From NCBI RefSeq assembly GCF_012999535.1, contig NZ_JABBWV010000003.1, positions 332,439 to 396,438 of the forward strand: DNA of 64,000 bases. Direction: 5' to 3'. Source of the stretch: Microbispora sp. H11081. Its GTDB lineage: Bacteria; Actinomycetota; Actinomycetes; Streptosporangiales; Streptosporangiaceae. The number at the start of each line of letters is the position of its first letter. Positions within the stretch are counted from its first letter, which is position 1. This document shows, one piece after another, positions 16,467 to 25,801 of this stretch. The position numbers were made by a program, and so were the translations under genes. The notes under the pieces are model-generated. The model was not told the origin of the DNA. It saw only the letters and a list, made by a program, of their open reading frames with translations, and did not search any database.

Positions 16467-19400
16467 TCACACGCCCGCGAGGGCCTCGCGGGCGTCGGCG
16501 ACCCAGCGGGGGACGCCCACCCGCTCGGCCACCGCCAGCGCCTTCTCGTAGTGGTCGCGGGCCGGCAGGCCGAGCCGTACGGCGAGGTCGCCGAGCGTCC
16601 TTGCCACCGGCCACAGGGCGACCACACCGGTGCCGGCCCCGGCGATCCGGTCGCGGAACGGCGCCAGCTTCTCGTACGCCTCCCGCATGCGGTCAGCGTC
16701 GTCCAGCAGCATCCCGGCGAGTGCCCGCCAGATGAGGGCGAGTTCGTAGAGGAAGTCGGTGCGGACCGGTTCCCTGCTCGCGGCCACCACCCGGGCGTCC
16801 CTGACGTGGCCGGCCGAGGCGAGCGCCACGGCGTAGGCGTCGAGGGTCCACTTGGCGCCGCGCTGGTGCGCCTCGCCCAGCGGCTCGGCCATCTCGGCGG
16901 CCCGGCCGTCCACCAGGTGGAGGCAGAACGTGGCGATCAACGGCAGGTCCTGGCGGCCTTCGAGCATGCCGGCCCGCGCGGTCAGCCGGGCGGCGTTCCG
17001 GTAGGCGCGCTCGGCCGCCGCGTAGTCACCGGTGATCATCAGCCGCTGCCCGGCGTACCACGCGCCGACGGCGGCGGGGGCGGGCAGGTCGTAGCGGCGG
17101 CCGAGCCCTTCCGCCTGGGCGAGATGCTCGTCGGCCTCGGTGAAGTCGCCCCGGGCCGCCGCGCACTCCAGCAGCACGAGGTGCGCCAGCGTCTGCACGG
17201 CGATCTGGCCCGACTCCGTCCCGACCCGCAGCAGCTCACGGCCGATGATCTCGCGCTCGTCGACCTGCGTCAGCGTGTACGACTGCCGCAGCCGGCCGCT
17301 CAGCGCCATCGCCAGCAGGGCGGGGTCGCCGCTCGCCCTCGCCAGTTCCTCGGCCTCCAGCGACGCCTGGTAGCCGCGTTCGGTGGCCGACCCCTCCAGC
17401 TCCAGGGCCAGCGTGGCCAGCAGGCTGGCCCGCAGGGACTGCTCGCCCTCCGGCAGCTCGACCAGCGCCTTCTCCGTGACGTCGACGATCTCCCAGGCCG
17501 TACGCGTGAAGTCGCGGGCGATGCCCTTGTGCGGCACCGCGAGCGCCGCCGCGACCCGGGCGGTCAGCTCCAGGTCGCCGAGCGGCAGCGCGACCGACAT
17601 CGCCTCCCCCCGGTGGGCGCGGGCCGCGGTCATGTCCCCGCACAGTGCCAGCGCCCTGATGAGCCTGAGCTGCAGCTCCAGCCGCTCGCGCACCGGCCCA
17701 CGCCCCGCGTGGGCACGGCCCGCCTGGGCGCGGTCGAAGGCGGCGATGGCCTGCTGCCAGAGCGTCGCGGCCTCCCGGTGGGCGAACCTGCGCTCGGCCT
17801 GCTCGGCCGCGAGCCCGGTGTAGCGCACGGCTTTCGCCGCGGTCTCCACCGTGCCGGCCGCGTCGTAGTGGTGGGCGAGCGCGGCCACGTCGTTCGGGCT
17901 GCGCTGCTCGATCACCGAGGCGACCGCCCCGTGCAGGCGCGAGCGGCGCAACCGTGAGGCGTCGGAGTAGAGGGTGTCCCTCACCAGATCGTGGTCGAAT
18001 CTGAGCAGGCCGGGCCCCGGCTCGGTCACCAGCCCGGCCAGCAGCGCCGCCTCGACGGCGTCGACCACGGCGTCCTCGTCGCCTGACACGTCGACCAGCA
18101 CGTCGACGTCCACGTCGCGGCCGATCACGGCGGCCTGCAGCAGCACCTGCTGGGCACGCTCTGGCAGCCGGGCGATCCGCCGCCGCAGCACGTCGCGCAC
18201 GCCGGAGGGCACCTCGGAGATGTCGGCCTCGGCCTCGAACAGCCGGGCCGTCTCCTTGACGAAGAACGGGTTGCCCCCGGCCCGCTCGACGATCGTGCTG
18301 ACGACCTCGTCGTCGACCTCGTGCACGCAGGTCGCCCGGACGAGCTCCGCCACCGCGGCGTCGTCGAGGCCGCCGAGCCCGACGCGTACGGGGTGGAGCC
18401 TGGCCAGTGCGGCGAGCACGTCCTGCTGCTGGTCGTTCAGCTCGCCGTCCCTGCAGGTCACCACGACCAGCACGCGGCTGGCCGCGAGCAGGCTGGGCAG
18501 CGCGCGCAGCAGCGCGAGCGTCTGGTCGTCGGCCCAGTGCAGGTCCTCGAGGAGGATCAGCAGGGGGGCCTCGCGCGCCACGGCCGAAAGGTAGCCGCCG
18601 ACGGCCCGGTGCAGCCGGAAGCCGCCCGACGCCTCGTCGTCGGCGCTGTCGGGGGCGGTGTCGTCGAGCAGCGGCGCGAGCAGCGCGGCGTACTCGCCCG
18701 CGCCCCTGCGGGCCACGAGCGCGCGCAGCACCTCGACCCAGGCCCAGCCGGGCGGGGTCGCCGTGCTGTCGGGGCAGCCGCCGGTCGCCCCGATCCAGCC
18801 CTCGCGCTCCAGCCGTTCGAACAGCCGCCGCACCAGCGTCGTCTTGCCCGCGCCCGGGTCGCCGCTGATCACGGCGACGGTGAAGCGGCCCGCCTGGGCG
18901 CGCGGCACGGCGGCGGCGAGCGCGGCCAGTTCCGCGTCGCGGCCGACGAACGGCTCGGGCTCCAGCGGGGGCGCGTCGCCGGTCGCGACCGGCCTCGGGG
19001 GCCAGGTCGCGCTGATCTCGGGGGGCCGCCGGGGTGCGGGGAGCACGAGCTCGAGCCCGGGGGCCTGGGCGAGGATGTCCGACTCCAGCTTGCGCAGCGC
19101 GGGACCGGGGTCGATGCCCAGCTCGTCGGACAGGATCGTGCGGGCCCGGCGCAGCGCGGCGAGCGCGTCCCCCTGCCGCCCGCACCGGTACAGGCCGAGC
19201 GCGAGCAGCCGCCAGCCCTCCTCGCGCAGGGCGTGCTCCGTGGTCAGCGCCTCGAGATCGGGCACGGTCTCGGCGTGCAGGCCCATCCGCAGCCCGGCGT
19301 CGGCATGCCGCTCCCTGGCGACCAGGCGCAGCTCGCTGAGCCGCGCCACCTCCGCCTCCGCCCAGGGCTGGTCGGCGAAGTCCGAGTAGGGCGTGCCGTG

Positions 19401-19814
19401 CCACAGCGCGAGCGCCGCGTCGAGCCGGGCCCTGGCGGCCTGCGGGCTCTCGTCCAGCCGCTCCCCGGCCAGGCGGACCATGGCCTCGAAGCTCAGCGCG
19501 TCCACCTGTTCCGGGGCGGCGCGCAGGGCGTATCCCGACGCGACCGTCACGAGCAGCCGGTTGGGCCCGCCACGCGGGCGGTTCGGCTCGAGCACCCGGC
19601 GCAACCGTGAGATGTAGACCTGCAACCCCGACTGGGCGCCCTTGCCGGCGTCGTCGTCCCACAGGTCGAACAGCAGGGTGTCCACCGGCACGACCTGACC
19701 ACGCGCCACGAGCAGGCGGGCCAGCACCGCGCGCTGCCGCAGCCCGCCGAGGTCGAGCTCGTCGGTGTCGTGCGCCCCCACCGGCCCGAGGACCCGGAAC
19801 GTCACCGGGCTCAT
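16467..19814 (-). CDS. SARP/AfsR-type regulator with ATPase domain
   Basis: This 1115-residue protein has an OmpR-type winged helix (residues 5-95, MSPVTFRVLGPVGAHDTDEL...VYISRLRRVLEP), a BTAD domain (about 100-245), a STAND-type ATPase and a C-terminal helical repeat region. The ATPase has Walker A in VISGDPGAGKTTLVRR, Walker B in LLILLEDLHWADDQ, and begins with the typical FVGRDAELAAL. Large SARPs of this kind activate secondary metabolite or differentiation genes after ATP and ligand binding. GGAGGAG lies 8 nt before the ATG. No biosynthetic cluster of polyketide or NRPS type is in the window, so its target is not evident. Confidence 0.9.
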   Translation of the reverse strand: MSPVTFRVLGPVGAHDTDELDLGGLRQRAVLARLLVARGQVVPVDTLLFDLWDDDAGKGAQSGLQVYISRLRRVLEPNRPRGGPNRLLVTVASGYALRAAPEQVDALSFEAMVRLAGERLDESPQAARARLDAALALWHGTPYSDFADQPWAEAEVARLSELRLVARERHADAGLRMGLHAETVPDLEALTTEHALREEGWRLLALGLYRCGRQGDALAALRRARTILSDELGIDPGPALRKLESDILAQAPGLELVLPAPRRPPEISATWPPRPVATGDAPPLEPEPFVGRDAELAALAAAVPRAQAGRFTVAVISGDPGAGKTTLVRRLFERLEREGWIGATGGCPDSTATPPGWAWVEVLRALVARRGAGEYAALLAPLLDDTAPDSADDEASGGFRLHRAVGGYLSAVAREAPLLILLEDLHWADDQTLALLRALPSLLAASRVLVVVTCRDGELNDQQQDVLAALARLHPVRVGLGGLDDAAVAELVRATCVHEVDDEVVSTIVERAGGNPFFVKETARLFEAEADISEVPSGVRDVLRRRIARLPERAQQVLLQAAVIGRDVDVDVLVDVSGDEDAVVDAVEAALLAGLVTEPGPGLLRFDHDLVRDTLYSDASRLRRSRLHGAVASVIEQRSPNDVAALAHHYDAAGTVETAAKAVRYTGLAAEQAERRFAHREAATLWQQAIAAFDRAQAGRAHAGRGPVRERLELQLRLIRALALCGDMTAARAHRGEAMSVALPLGDLELTARVAAALAVPHKGIARDFTRTAWEIVDVTEKALVELPEGEQSLRASLLATLALELEGSATERGYQASLEAEELARASGDPALLAMALSGRLRQSYTLTQVDEREIIGRELLRVGTESGQIAVQTLAHLVLLECAAARGDFTEADEHLAQAEGLGRRYDLPAPAAVGAWYAGQRLMITGDYAAAERAYRNAARLTARAGMLEGRQDLPLIATFCLHLVDGRAAEMAEPLGEAHQRGAKWTLDAYAVALASAGHVRDARVVAASREPVRTDFLYELALIWRALAGMLLDDADRMREAYEKLAPFRDRIAGAGTGVVALWPVARTLGDLAVRLGLPARDHYEKALAVAERVGVPRWVADAREALAGV

Positions 19815-20004
19815 CGGGCGCTCCTCCGCTGTCGTGCGCGGTGCCCGCAGGCCGCCGCGGATTGCCGTCGTGTCTCGGGTTGCCGTCGCATGTCAGGCGC
19901 CACCGTATGCGCGTCCGCGAAGCGGGCACAAGGCTTCCGCCGACCCGGACACCCTCACCTTTCCTCCGTGAGTTTAGGAGATCACGAGGGGGTCCCGCAG
20001 ACAG

Positions 20005-21084
20005 TCAGGGGACGCGCGTGCGGCTCGGGGAGGGGGCGGGACCGGCGCCCGCGGCGCGGCCGTCCCTCCTGCGCAGCAGCGCCCATCCGCCGAGCGCGAG
20101 CCCGCCCCACGGGATCTCGATCGTGTAGGTCCAGAAGCCGAAAAGCACGGCCGCGGCGGTGGCCCCGTCGGCGGGCTGGCCGAACGCCCCGATCAGCAGC
20201 GTGGCGACGCCGCCCTCCATGATCCCCGCCCCGCTGGGCGTGACGAGGGCGGTGGTGAGGACGCGGCTCAGCGCGAAGACGGCGACCGTCTCCGCCGGTC
20301 CCGGGTAGGAGCCGGTGGCCACCAGGCAGGCGGCCATGATCAGGCACTGGAGGACGAGGAAGCCGGCCATCCCCAGCGACAGGCCCGCCCACCGGGTGTG
20401 GATGATGTCGGCCGTGTCCCCGCGCAGCCGTTCGATCGCCGCCGACGCGGCGTGCTCCGCCGGGCGGAACCGCCGGGGCGCGAGCCGTACGAGCCCGTCC
20501 AGCGCGCGGCCGAGCACGGCGGCGGCGCGGTCCCAGTAGAGTGCGGCGGCCACCACGGCCACCAGGGCGAGTATCGACACCGCGCCGGCCCAGCCCGCGT
20601 TGGCGACCGTGGGGTTGGTGGCCTTGCCGGCGATCAGCAGGCACAGGATCCCGACGGCGGGCAGGATGAAGCGGAACAGCGAGTTCCAGATGCCGGTGAC
20701 CAGCGTGTAGACGACGATCGGCCGGTTGGCGAAGCCCCAGCCGCGGGTCATGCCGAACGTCAGGGCCACGCCCGCCGCGCCGCCGAAGGGCAGCAGGTTG
20801 CTGACCGCGCTCCCGGCCGCGTTGAGCGTGAGGGCCTGCGTGTGCGTGAGGCCGGGCAGCGCGGAGGTCATCACGAACGTGTACGCCCACAGGCTCGCCA
20901 GCCACAGGGCGGTCATCAGCGCGATCGTGTGCCATCCGAGGCCGCCGAACTGCCTGCCGATCTCCCCCCAGCTCACGGTGGCGCCGGTCAGGGCGTGCAC
21001 GATCTGCGGCAGGTAGATCACCAGTGTCGCGGCCAGCCCGAGCGACGCCGCGGACAGCACGATCCGCAGCCACTTCCTGTTCAC
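20005..21084 (-). CDS. LPG-synthase-type (UPF0104) membrane protein
   Basis: This 359-residue integral membrane protein belongs to the lysylphosphatidylglycerol synthase TM family without the aminoacyl-transfer domain. Conserved segments are NLLPFGGAAGVALTFGMTRGWG and ALSRVLTTALVTPSGAGIMEGGVATLL. About eight hydrophobic segments are seen. These proteins are thought to flip lipids or glycolipids. The GTG at 21084 gives the N-terminus VNRKWLRIVLSAASL. It is transcribed downstream of the PIG-L deacetylase (89-bp gap), next to a glycosyltransferase, so it may act on a glycolipid made by them (inference). Confidence 0.8.
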   Translation of the reverse strand: MNRKWLRIVLSAASLGLAATLVIYLPQIVHALTGATVSWGEIGRQFGGLGWHTIALMTALWLASLWAYTFVMTSALPGLTHTQALTLNAAGSAVSNLLPFGGAAGVALTFGMTRGWGFANRPIVVYTLVTGIWNSLFRFILPAVGILCLLIAGKATNPTVANAGWAGAVSILALVAVVAAALYWDRAAAVLGRALDGLVRLAPRRFRPAEHAASAAIERLRGDTADIIHTRWAGLSLGMAGFLVLQCLIMAACLVATGSYPGPAETVAVFALSRVLTTALVTPSGAGIMEGGVATLLIGAFGQPADGATAAAVLFGFWTYTIEIPWGGLALGGWALLRRRDGRAAGAGPAPSPSRTRVP

Positions 21085-21173
21085 CCGCGTACGCCCCCAG
21101 TCCGGTGTCGGTCCATCCCAGTCTGCCGGGCCGCCCGGGCGGTTCGGCTCCTCCTGCCGGAGGATCCCCGCCC

Positions 21174-21971
21174 TCAGGGGTTGTCGAACGGGTGGCGCAG
21201 GCGGGTGCCGCGGGGCAGCCCGCGGCGTACGTACCACTCCGTGCCGAAGATGTAGCGGTAGGCGAAGCCGGGGATCCGCAGCATCGCGCCCAGCGTGCGG
21301 TCGCCGTCGCCGCCGGTGGCCTGGGTGGCGTGGGCCGCCATCGCCGCCCGCTTGGCCCTGGCGTACGCGCGCACGTTGACCCGGTGGGTGATCGCGTCCC
21401 TGGGGGAGTAGGCCCGTTCGAAGCTCCGCACGTCGATGGCCGGATAGAACCGGGAGGCGAGCCGTACGCCCTTGAGCAGCAGGTCGCGGTCGACCGTCGC
21501 CTCCAGCACGATCGGCGTCCCCGCGATCTCGGCGGCCCTGCCGCCCACCCGGTAGACCTGCACGTGGTCGGGGTGGCCGTAGCCGCCCGCCGGGTCGTAG
21601 ATGGTGAGGAGGTCGGCCGTCTCCTCCTTGAGCACCGCGGCCAGCCGCTGGGCGGCCTCCTCGATGTCGGCGTCGATGAACGCGTTGTCCGGCCGGTCGT
21701 CGGCCACGCCGCCGTCGATGGCCAGGCCGGAGTCGCCGTAGCCGAGCTGCACGACCCGGGCGCAGCCCAGGGCCGCGGCGGAGCGGTGCAGTTCCTCCAT
21801 CCGGGCCCTGCCCAGTTCCTCGCCGTGGGGGAGCTCGGCGAGGCCGCGCTCGCCGGCCGTGGCGACGACGAGCACCACGCGGTGGCCCTCGTTCGCCAGC
21901 ATGGCCATGGTCCCGGCGGTCAGCAGCGCCTCGTCGTCGGGATGGGCATGGAAGAACACCGCTGTCCTCAT
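21174..21971 (-). CDS. PIG-L family N-acetylglucosaminyl deacetylase
   Basis: This 265-residue zinc hydrolase of the LmbE/MshB fold has the metal motif AHPDDE at residues 9-14 and the third ligand in GYGHPDHVQVYR. Family members deacetylate N-acetylglucosamine linked to inositol, mycothiol precursors or antibiotics. The ATG at 21971 begins MRTAVFFHAHPDDEA, the standard N-terminus. It is not clearly MshB. It stands divergent to a GT4 glycosyltransferase, a common pairing for making and deacetylating a GlcNAc conjugate. Confidence 0.85.
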   Translation of the reverse strand: MRTAVFFHAHPDDEALLTAGTMAMLANEGHRVVLVVATAGERGLAELPHGEELGRARMEELHRSAAALGCARVVQLGYGDSGLAIDGGVADDRPDNAFIDADIEEAAQRLAAVLKEETADLLTIYDPAGGYGHPDHVQVYRVGGRAAEIAGTPIVLEATVDRDLLLKGVRLASRFYPAIDVRSFERAYSPRDAITHRVNVRAYARAKRAAMAAHATQATGGDGDRTLGAMLRIPGFAYRYIFGTEWYVRRGLPRGTRLRHPFDNP

Positions 21972-22098
21972 CGCGCCCCACGGAACGTCGTCATCGCGTG
22001 CTCCACTCGTCTGCGCCGCCGCGGCTGCCGTGGCGGCCGGTTCCCGACATGATCCCACGTGGCCGGTCCCGAACCGCGCCGCCCTCCCCACGAGCGGT

Positions 22099-22127
22099 TT
22101 GATGGGCGTGGCGCGCTCTGCCAGGCT
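22099..22127 (+). promoter_or_regulatory. candidate leaderless promoter of GT4 gene
   Basis: TTGATG (22099-22104) and CAGGCT (22122-22127) are spaced by 17 bp, and the GTG start follows 6 nt later without a ribosome binding site. Confidence 0.4.
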
Positions 22128-22133
22128 GACCCG

Positions 22134-23267
22134 GTGAGGATTCTTCACGTCAGCGACTGTTATCTGCCGCGGCTCGGGGGAATCGAGGTGCAGGTCGCCG
22201 ACCTCGTCAGGGCCCAGCGTGAGGCGGGCCACACGGTCGAGGTGGCGACGGCGACGCCGGGGGAGCGGCTGCCCGGCGTGCACCGCGTGGTCGCGAGCCT
22301 CCCGTTCGACCTGCCCGTCCACCCCAGGGGCACGGCCCACCTGCTGCGGCTGATGACGAGCGGGCGGTTCGACGTGGTGCACGTCCACACGGGGGCGGTC
22401 TCGCCGTTCGCGTGGATGGGGGTGCGCGCGGCGGTCCTGGCCAGGCTTCCGGTGGTCGCGACGGTGCACAGCATGTGGGATCCGGTCACGCGGGGCGTGT
22501 ACCGGGCGCTGCAGGCGGCCTTCGGATGGCGGCGCTGGGGCCTGGTCCTCACCGCCGTGAGCGAGGCGGCCGCCCGCCCGATCCGCGCGGTGGCCGGGCC
22601 GCGCGTGCCGGTGCAGGTCGTCTCCAACGGCCTCGACGTGACCTCGTGGCGCCCAGGCCCCGGCGCCGTACGGGCCACGGGGGACGGCACTGGGGACGGC
22701 ACTGCGGACGGCGAGGCGGACGGGACGGTGCATGTGGTGGCGGTGGGGCGGCTGGCGCCGCGCAAGCAGCCGTTGCGCCTGCTCAAGCTGCTGGAGACGG
22801 CGCGCGACCGGGTGCCGCCGGCCATCGCGATGCGCGCGACGATCGTGGGCGACGGCCCGGCCAGGGGCCGCATGGAGCGCTACCTGCGGGCGCACGGGAT
22901 GAGCTGGGTGTCGCTGCCGGGCAGGTACAGCCGCGAGCAGATCAAGGACCTGCTGGCCGAGGCCGACGTGTTCGTGGCCCCGGCTCCGCGCGAGTCGTTC
23001 GGCCTGGCCGCGCTGGAGGCCCGCGCGGCCGGTGTGCCGGTGGTGGCACGGGCCCAGAGCGGCGTGGCCGACTTCGTCAGGCCGGGCAAGGAGGGTCTGC
23101 TGGGCCGCTCGTTCGACGACCTCGTCGCCTCGGTCGCGCGGCTGGCCAGGGATCCCGGGCTGCGCCGGTCGATCGCCGAGCACAACCGGGAGACCGAGCC
23201 GGTCCGGTGCTCCTGGCCCGCCGTGCTGGAGGGCTTCGCCCGCTGCTACGAGCTGGCCAGGAACTGA
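22134..23267 (+). CDS. GT4 family glycosyltransferase
   Basis: This 377-residue GT-B enzyme transfers a sugar from a nucleotide donor. The N-terminus VRILHVSDCYLPRLGGIEVQV carries the GGIE acceptor-side loop. The C-terminal donor domain has VVAVGRLAPRKQPLRLLK and the EX7E region in APRESFGLAALEARAAGVPVV. The GTG at 22134 is chosen because homology starts there. Between the domains sits an unusual repeat-like insertion TGDGTGDGTADGEADGT. Donor and acceptor are unknown. Its convergent neighbour is the 31-residue peptide gene, 15 bp away. Confidence 0.85.
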   Translation: MRILHVSDCYLPRLGGIEVQVADLVRAQREAGHTVEVATATPGERLPGVHRVVASLPFDLPVHPRGTAHLLRLMTSGRFDVVHVHTGAVSPFAWMGVRAAVLARLPVVATVHSMWDPVTRGVYRALQAAFGWRRWGLVLTAVSEAAARPIRAVAGPRVPVQVVSNGLDVTSWRPGPGAVRATGDGTGDGTADGEADGTVHVVAVGRLAPRKQPLRLLKLLETARDRVPPAIAMRATIVGDGPARGRMERYLRAHGMSWVSLPGRYSREQIKDLLAEADVFVAPAPRESFGLAALEARAAGVPVVARAQSGVADFVRPGKEGLLGRSFDDLVASVARLARDPGLRRSIAEHNRETEPVRCSWPAVLEGFARCYELARN

Positions 23268-23282
23268 CCCGGGCCCACCGTC

Positions 23283-23378
23283 CTAGTAGGGGAGGACCCT
23301 TCCCGAGGGGGTGCGCAGGTCGACCGGAGCGGGAGTTCTCGGCGGCCGCGGTCGCGGCACGATCTGCACCTTCTTCAT
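23283..23378 (-). CDS. 31-residue Pro/Arg-rich peptide with strong RBS
   Basis: An ATG at 23378 opens a 31-codon frame that starts MKKVQIVPRPRPPRTPAP and ends LRTPSGRVLPY. The near-perfect Shine-Dalgarno AAAGGAGG (23392-23385) lies 6 nt upstream, far stronger than most sites in this window, which argues for real and abundant translation. The peptide has eight Pro, seven Lys/Arg, one Asp and no Cys. It lies 169 bp downstream of the CysRS paralogue on the same strand. It could be a RiPP or aminoacyl-acceptor precursor, a small regulator or an antimicrobial-like peptide. No maturase is adjacent, so no function is assigned. Confidence 0.6.
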   Translation of the reverse strand: MKKVQIVPRPRPPRTPAPVDLRTPSGRVLPY

Positions 23379-23547
23379 CGGGGCCCTCCTTTCGGCGGTG
23401 TCCGTCAGCTGGTGCCGTCATGATTCCCACGAATTGGCCAGAATTATCCTCCGGACGTCAGTTCTTGTTCTTGTAACATGCGCTCTTCGCTCACCCGCGT
23501 GTCAGGCGTCGCCGGCCGGTGTGGCGCCCGGCGGGGCAGACCAAGAT

Positions 23548-24903
23548 CTATCTGATAAGCGCGGGGTGCTCGATTTGGCGGCGTTTGGCGAGCGCCGTCT
23601 CAATGTGCTGCTCCATGATCCGCGCGCGTTCGTGATCTCCCTGCCGGGCGCTGGCGGAGGCGAGATCACGGACCACCCGGAGTACGGCTCCCGCGACCTC
23701 CTGCAGGTGCTTTTCCACATGCCAGGTATCGCTGAGCGGATCGAGGCCGAGGACATTCAGCATGGCCCGGACCGACCGACATTTCGCGGCGGCCAGTTCG
23801 CGATCTCCTGACGCCAGTGCGGTGTTGCCCTCGGCCACCTCGCCGTGGACGGCCGCCAGGGCCTGCGGCACGTTGAGGTCGTGGTCCATCGCCTCGCTGA
23901 ACTGCGGGAGCAGAGGCGCGGCGGCGTCGGATCCCACCCGCAGCACGAACCTCTCGACGCGCCGGTAGGCCGCCGCCGCCTCGTCCAGGGCGTCCGGGCT
24001 GAATTCCATCGGCGACCGGTAATGGGCCGCCGTCAGGTAATAGCGGAGTTCGACCGGCCGCACACGGTCGAGCAGGGCGGGGACGGCCAGTGGGTTGCGC
24101 GGGTGCTTGCGTATCTTCTCGCCCCGGTGGGTGACAGGCCCGTTGTGCAGCCAGAAGCGCGCGAACGGATCCCCGGCGGCCCGCGACTGGGCCATCTCGT
24201 TTTCATGGTGCGGAAATATGAGATTTACTCCGCCGCCGTGGATGTCGAATTCCGCGCCGAGGTATCTGCGGGCCATCGCGGAACACTCCAGATGCCACCC
24301 TGGGCGCCCCTCGCCCCAGGGTGAGTGCCACACCGGCTCACCGGGTTTCGCGCTCTTCCACAGCGCGAAATCGCGCGGGTCGCGTTTTCCCCGCTCGTTT
24401 TCCTCGGCCGCCCGCAGATGCCCGGCCTGCTGCCGGGAAAGGGACCCGTAGTTCGGGTAGGAGCCGACCGAGAAATACACGTCCCCGTCGGACTCGTAGG
24501 CGTGCCCGGCCGCCACGAGTTGCTCGACCATCTCGATCATCTCGGGGATGTGTCCCGTCGCCCGTGGCTCCACGCTGGGCGGAAGGCAGCCCAGGAGCGT
24601 GTACGTACGGACGAAGGCGCGGTGGACGGGATCGGTGATCCGCCACCAGGGGACTCCTTCCGCGACGGACCTGCGAATTATCTTGTCCTCGATGTCGGTG
24701 ACGTTCCTGCATAACAGGACCTCATATCCGCTGCTTTTCAACCAGCGATGCAGAATGTCGAAATTCACCTGCGATCTGAGCTGTCCCAGATGGGGCGGCA
24801 CGACGACGGTGGGACCGCAGAGATAAATCGACACCATTCCGGGAATTCGGGGGACGAAATCGCGGACGGCGCGGCCATGCGTATCGTAAAGGCGAAGACC
24901 CAC
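23548..24903 (-). CDS. divergent cysteinyl-tRNA synthetase paralogue
   Basis: This 451-residue protein aligns along the whole of class I CysRS. The zinc and cysteine-binding residues are kept (C29 in YLCGPTV, C207 in HLECSAM, H232 and E236 in FPHHENE). The HIGH motif is HLGQ (38-41), and KMSKS is changed to KIRKH (263-267, followed by PRNP), so ATP handling or tRNA release may differ. The gene has more A/T third positions than its neighbours, a sign of transfer. The GTG at 24903 gives the normal CysRS N-terminus. It could be a resistance copy, a cysteine-activating enzyme of a biosynthetic pathway (compare MshC) or a supplier of Cys-tRNA to a peptide-modifying system. Confidence 0.85.
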   Translation of the reverse strand: MGLRLYDTHGRAVRDFVPRIPGMVSIYLCGPTVVVPPHLGQLRSQVNFDILHRWLKSSGYEVLLCRNVTDIEDKIIRRSVAEGVPWWRITDPVHRAFVRTYTLLGCLPPSVEPRATGHIPEMIEMVEQLVAAGHAYESDGDVYFSVGSYPNYGSLSRQQAGHLRAAEENERGKRDPRDFALWKSAKPGEPVWHSPWGEGRPGWHLECSAMARRYLGAEFDIHGGGVNLIFPHHENEMAQSRAAGDPFARFWLHNGPVTHRGEKIRKHPRNPLAVPALLDRVRPVELRYYLTAAHYRSPMEFSPDALDEAAAAYRRVERFVLRVGSDAAAPLLPQFSEAMDHDLNVPQALAAVHGEVAEGNTALASGDRELAAAKCRSVRAMLNVLGLDPLSDTWHVEKHLQEVAGAVLRVVRDLASASARQGDHERARIMEQHIETALAKRRQIEHPALIR

Positions 24904-24910
24904 CTAGCCG

Positions 24911-24940
24911 AGGGTAAGCGACCTGTTCGCTCGCTGTCGA
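24911..24940 (-). promoter_or_regulatory. promoter of CysRS paralogue
   Basis: On the minus strand TCGACA (24940-24935) and TACCCT (24916-24911) are separated by 18 bp. The GTG start lies 7 nt after the -10 box, with no ribosome binding site, so the transcript is probably leaderless. Confidence 0.55.
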
Positions 24941-25029
24941 TAGCGCGCGTGGACCCGGGTCCGCACACCCGGAAATGGCGATTGTGAGGACGGGGAATAA
25001 GGACGATCGGCCCCTTGGTTGGCGCAGAC

Positions 25030-25779
25030 ATGGAGCCGACGAAACGGGGCCGCGTCCGGGTGGAGACGACGGCCAAGCGCGTGCGCGTCCTCGTGGAGGG
25101 CCGCGTGGTGGCCGACACCACGCGGGCCCTGCTGGTCTGGGAGGGCCCCTACTACCCGACGTATTACTTCCCGGCGGACGACGTCCGCGTGGCGGAGTTG
25201 AGGAACACGGGGGAGACGCGGCACTCGCCCAGCAGGGGGGACGCGGTGGTGCACGACGTGGCCGGCCGGCCGGGGGCGGCCCTTGTGTATGGGGACGACG
25301 TGTACGGGGACGACGCCCCGCTGGAGGAGATCAGAGGTCACGTCCGCTTCGACTGGGACGCGATGGACAACTGGTTCGAGGAGGACGAGGAGGTCTTCGT
25401 CCACGCCCGCGACCCCTACACCCGGGTGGACGTCCTGGCCAGTTCGCGCCACATCCGGGTGGAGGTGGACGGCGTCACCGTCGCGGACTCGCGCGCGCCG
25501 CGCATCCTGTTCGAGACCGGCCTGCCGCCGCGCTACTACCTGCCCAAGACCGATGTGCGGCTCGACCTGCTGCGCCCGTCGCCGACGGTGACCCACTGCC
25601 CGTACAAGGGCCGCGCGGTGTACTGGTCGGTCGGCGAGGGCGAGTCGGGCGCGGACCTGGTCTGGTCCTATCCCACGCCGCTCCCGGAGTCCCAGAAGAT
25701 CGCCGGACTGGTCGCCTTCTACGACGAGAAGGTGGACGTGTACGTCGACGGCGTCCTCCAGGACCGCCGGAGACCGTAG
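25030..25779 (+). CDS. DUF427 double-domain protein
   Basis: This 249-residue protein holds two copies of the DUF427 fold. Copy one runs RVRVLVEGRVVADTTRALLVWEGPYYPTYYFPADDV, and copy two runs HIRVEVDGVTVADSRAPRILFETGLPPRYYLPKTDV followed by HCPYKGRAVYW. The function of the family is unknown; members are small cytoplasmic proteins common in actinobacteria. The ATG at 25030 is preferred over an in-frame TTG at 25015. It is divergent from the CysRS paralogue across 126 bp. Confidence 0.85.
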   Translation: MEPTKRGRVRVETTAKRVRVLVEGRVVADTTRALLVWEGPYYPTYYFPADDVRVAELRNTGETRHSPSRGDAVVHDVAGRPGAALVYGDDVYGDDAPLEEIRGHVRFDWDAMDNWFEEDEEVFVHARDPYTRVDVLASSRHIRVEVDGVTVADSRAPRILFETGLPPRYYLPKTDVRLDLLRPSPTVTHCPYKGRAVYWSVGEGESGADLVWSYPTPLPESQKIAGLVAFYDEKVDVYVDGVLQDRRRP

Positions 25780-25801
25780 GCCGCGGCCGGAGGGCGCGGT
25801 G

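Noticed and set aside
16421..17957. Plus-strand ATG with GAGGAGACGAGGTG upstream at 16410-16423
   Set aside because: The RBS looks good, but the frame runs fully antisense into the SARP gene and its protein is Arg/Gly-rich without homology.
21174..23183. Minus-strand frame extended beyond the PIG-L start to 23183
   Set aside because: The extra part lies antisense to the GT4 gene; homology to PIG-L starts at ATG 21971.
23077..23430. 117-codon minus-strand frame over the 31-residue peptide
   Set aside because: It runs antisense into the GT4 gene and has no RBS at the right distance, while the AAAGGAGG serves the shorter frame.
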